The position numbers and the translations under genes were made by a program. Below are positions 62,145-64,000 of a stretch of DNA of 64,000 nt, one piece after another; within the stretch, counting starts at the first letter, position 1; each line of letters begins with the position of its first letter. The notes under the pieces are model-generated. The model had not been told where the DNA came from. It ran no database searches and saw nothing but the letters and a program-made list of their open reading frames with translations. Origin of the DNA: Alphaproteobacteria bacterium. Lineage in GTDB: Bacteria > Pseudomonadota > Alphaproteobacteria > UBA2966. Where the stretch lies: assembly GCA_018650465.1 (NCBI GenBank), contig JABIFY010000106.1, forward strand, positions 1 to 64,000, read 5' to 3'.

Positions 62145-62246
62145 TCGGGGCCGTGATCGTGGCTGATCATGCATTTGTCTCTGACAGAACTTGTTAACCA
62201 ATTTCAGTTTACAATTAGTCTGGATTGACTGTGATTAAGAAGGACC

Positions 62247-63587
62247 ATGACGCGCGCTGTCGAATTACGTCATAAAATTCTGGAACTGGTGGAGGAATAT
62301 GCGAAGGAAGCATTTCCTGAGCGCGGCTTCACGCCTGGCCGGGATGCGGTACCCGTCAGCGGTATGGTCTTTGGCAGCGAAGAGCTCACCAATCTTGTTG
62401 ATGCCTCGCTCGATTTCTGGCTGACGACCGGACGTTTTAATGACGAATTCGAACTCAAGCTCGCCCAAACCATGGGCACGCGCCACGCCTTAACAACAAA
62501 CTCAGGGTCCTCGGCAAATCTGGTCGCCGTGTCTGCGCTGACATCTCCTTTGCTGGGTGACAGGGCATTGCGCCCTGGTGATGAAGTTATCACCTGTGCG
62601 ACCGGCTTTCCGACAACCGTTAACCCCATAATACAAAATGGTTTGGTGCCGGTGTTTCTTGATGTCGATATTCCAACTTACAATATGGATATGGCGGCCC
62701 TTGAGGCGGCGATTTCCCCTCGGACCCGTGCCATCGTATTGGCCCATACGTTGGGGAATCCCTTTGATCTGGCACGTGTGATGAAGGTGGCTGAACGTCA
62801 CGGTCTGTTTGTTGTTGAAGATTGTTGCGACGCCTTTGGGGCGACTTACAATGATCAGAATGTTGGAACTTTTGGGGATTTCTCAACGGCCAGTTTTTAT
62901 CCGGCCCACCATATGACGACGGGTGAGGGCGGGGCTGTATTCACCAGTGGCCCAAAATACAAACGCATCGCTCGATCATTTCGGGACTGGGGGCGGGATT
63001 GCTGGTGTGACCCGGGTGCCGACAATACCTGCGGTAAGCGGTTTGAACATTCGCTGGGAGATTTGCCAGCCGGATATGATCACAAATATACATTTTCTCA
63101 TCTTGGTTACAATCTCAAGATGACGGATATGCAAGCGGCCGTCGGGCTGATTCAACTGACACGGCTGGATGAATTTCATAACATTCGCCAAAGAAATTTT
63201 GACTATCTGACGGAGATACTGTCAGATTTTGAAGACTTCCTGGTGCTGCCCGAAGCAACTGAAAACAGCAAACCTTCGTGGTTTGGGTTTCCGCTGACAT
63301 TACGCCAGGATGCACCTTTCGACCGAAACGAACTGATCAATTATTTTGAGGAAAATCGTATCGCCACGCGCCTGCTTTTTGCCGGCAACCTGATACGCCA
63401 ACCTTATATGATAGGTCAGGATTATCGGGTTATGGGTGATTTGGCAAAATCAGATCTGGTGACGGGCAAGACCTTCTGGATAGGTTTGTATCCGAAGTTG
63501 AACACCGGGCATCTTGACTACGTTTATGACACCATGTCTGCATTTGTCCGCAACTTTGCAAATCAAAACGCCCAAGCTTCAAATTAA
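62247..63587 (+). CDS. rfbH: RfbH/E1-type sugar 3-dehydrase (PMP- and [2Fe-2S]-dependent)
   Basis: A 446-residue DegT-fold protein of the RfbH/DdhC (E1) type, which removes the 3-hydroxyl of CDP-4-keto-6-deoxyglucose with PMP and a [2Fe-2S] cluster. The usual PLP-lysine is replaced by His in [17 protein letters not shown], as in E1 enzymes. Cluster cysteines are seen in [18 protein letters not shown] (C-x-C-x7-C) with a fourth in [13 protein letters not shown] precedes ATG 62247. This gives 3,6-dideoxy sugars, the substrates of branching enzymes such as YerE. The partner E3 reductase and CDP-glucose genes are not in the window. Confidence 0.9.
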   Translation: MTRAVELRHKILELVEEYAKEAFPERGFTPGRDAVPVSGMVFGSEELTNLVDASLDFWLTTGRFNDEFELKLAQTMGTRHALTTNSGSSANLVAVSALTSPLLGDRALRPGDEVITCATGFPTTVNPIIQNGLVPVFLDVDIPTYNMDMAALEAAISPRTRAIVLAHTLGNPFDLARVMKVAERHGLFVVEDCCDAFGATYNDQNVGTFGDFSTASFYPAHHMTTGEGGAVFTSGPKYKRIARSFRDWGRDCWCDPGADNTCGKRFEHSLGDLPAGYDHKYTFSHLGYNLKMTDMQAAVGLIQLTRLDEFHNIRQRNFDYLTEILSDFEDFLVLPEATENSKPSWFGFPLTLRQDAPFDRNELINYFEENRIATRLLFAGNLIRQPYMIGQDYRVMGDLAKSDLVTGKTFWIGLYPKLNTGHLDYVYDTMSAFVRNFANQNAQASN

Positions 63588-63620
63588 TCTTCTGTTTTCC
63601 GGCCAGATTTCGACGCCAGT

Positions 63621-64000
63621 TCAGGCGTAGTCGAAGTTCCTGTACATCATTTTCAGGTTACTGCGCTGGATCATGCGACCAATGCCACCGGGATGATTTT
63701 GGTAGAGGTTCATGGTGTTCTGGATGTAATCCTTCTGATCCACCGTGTGATAGAACTGAATTTTCACACCACTGTCTTCTGACCTGATTTCCCGTGGATC
63801 AACGCTGAAACGATTTGAACTCAAGGCCTTGAAGTCATAGTCGAACAGCTTTTCGCTGGTTGCCTGATCCTCGTGCAAATGCTGCTTGCGATGGATGACA
63901 AAAGCCGTCAGTTGTTCAAAGAAGCGCGCAGTTTCTTCCTGCCAGAGGTTTGCTTCAGCCAGAATAGAGTGGATTGTCCGGCACAGGATGTTGGCGACTT
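63621..64000 (-). CDS. C-terminal fragment of an unidentified protein (5' end outside window)
   Basis: The minus-strand frame stays open from the stop at 63621 to the window edge at 64000 (about 125 residues), beyond the TTG start at 63878 used by the ORF track. The fragment contains ANLWQEETARFFEQLTAF and ends HPGGIGRMIQRSNLKMMYRNFDYA. I do not recognise the family. It is convergent with rfbH, 33 bp apart, so it belongs to another transcript of the same locus. Upstream sequence is needed to name it. Confidence 0.6.
   Translation of the reverse strand, partial: VANILCRTIHSILAEANLWQEETARFFEQLTAFVIHRKQHLHEDQATSEKLFDYDFKALSSNRFSVDPREIRSEDSGVKIQFYHTVDQKDYIQNTMNLYQNHPGGIGRMIQRSNLKMMYRNFDYA

Overview
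The window looks like the chromosome of a facultatively anaerobic alphaproteobacterium, probably in or near the Rhodospirillales. This is inferred from gene content and protein style, and no genus is claimed. It falls into three parts: housekeeping and respiratory genes (about 1-6.2 kb), an anaerobic aromatic-degradation island (about 6.2-34 kb), and a surface or flagellar glycan biosynthesis region (about 34-64 kb).

Region 1 holds the end of a cbb3-oxidase assembly operon (fixH C-terminus, ccoI copper ATPase, ccoS), a DUF2189 membrane protein and typA. Region 2 is built around ATP-dependent benzoyl-CoA reductase. The plus-strand operon oah-dch-bcrC-bcrB-bcrA-bcrD-fdx is divergent from korA-korB-rubrerythrin, whose 2-oxoacid:ferredoxin oxidoreductase should supply reduced ferredoxin. 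A GNAT/Rrf2 pair resembling BadL/BadM, a RidA protein, a DUF169 protein and a VOC protein lie beside it. A minus-strand operon (thioesterase, padB, fused padC-padD, padJ-like CoA ligase, hcrC, hcrA, hcrB) would oxidise phenylacetyl-CoA-type substrates at the alpha carbon and dehydroxylate 4-hydroxybenzoyl-CoA, both feeding benzoyl-CoA. Several steps are missing from the window: 6-hydroxycyclohex-1-ene-1-carbonyl-CoA dehydrogenase (had), phenylglyoxylate:acceptor oxidoreductase and an obvious benzoate-CoA ligase. A nearly identical 31-bp palindromic element lies in two divergent promoter regions, between korA and oah and between a GNAT/small-ORF operon and a PPOX flavoprotein gene. It is a strong candidate operator for a shared regulon.

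Region 3 starts with a large beta-propeller-repeat protein resembling FlaEY. A tight nine-gene plus-strand operon follows: nucleotidyltransferase-PfkB kinase fusion, GmhA-like SIS isomerase, SDR epimerase, HAD phosphatase, APH-like kinase, split transketolase (two genes) and two tandem DegT aminotransferases. Next come a NeuB-cupin fusion (minus), an acetolactate-synthase-like ThDP enzyme, an epimerase/C-methyltransferase/Rossmann fusion, a NUDIX hydrolase, four radical SAM enzymes (two with a B12-binding-type N-terminal region), an unrecognised protein, one clear and one probable glycosyltransferase, and an RfbH/E1-type sugar 3-dehydrase. Three of these proteins carry a similar Rossmann-like module fused to different catalytic domains. 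The set suggests synthesis of unusual higher-carbon, branched or C-methylated sugars for a surface glycan or flagellin. No flippase, polymerase or CMP-sugar synthetase is seen, so the locus probably continues outside the window.

Intergenic features include a family of palindromic repeats, TetR-type operator pairs and several hairpin terminators. No rRNA, tRNA, CRISPR array or insertion sequence was recognised.
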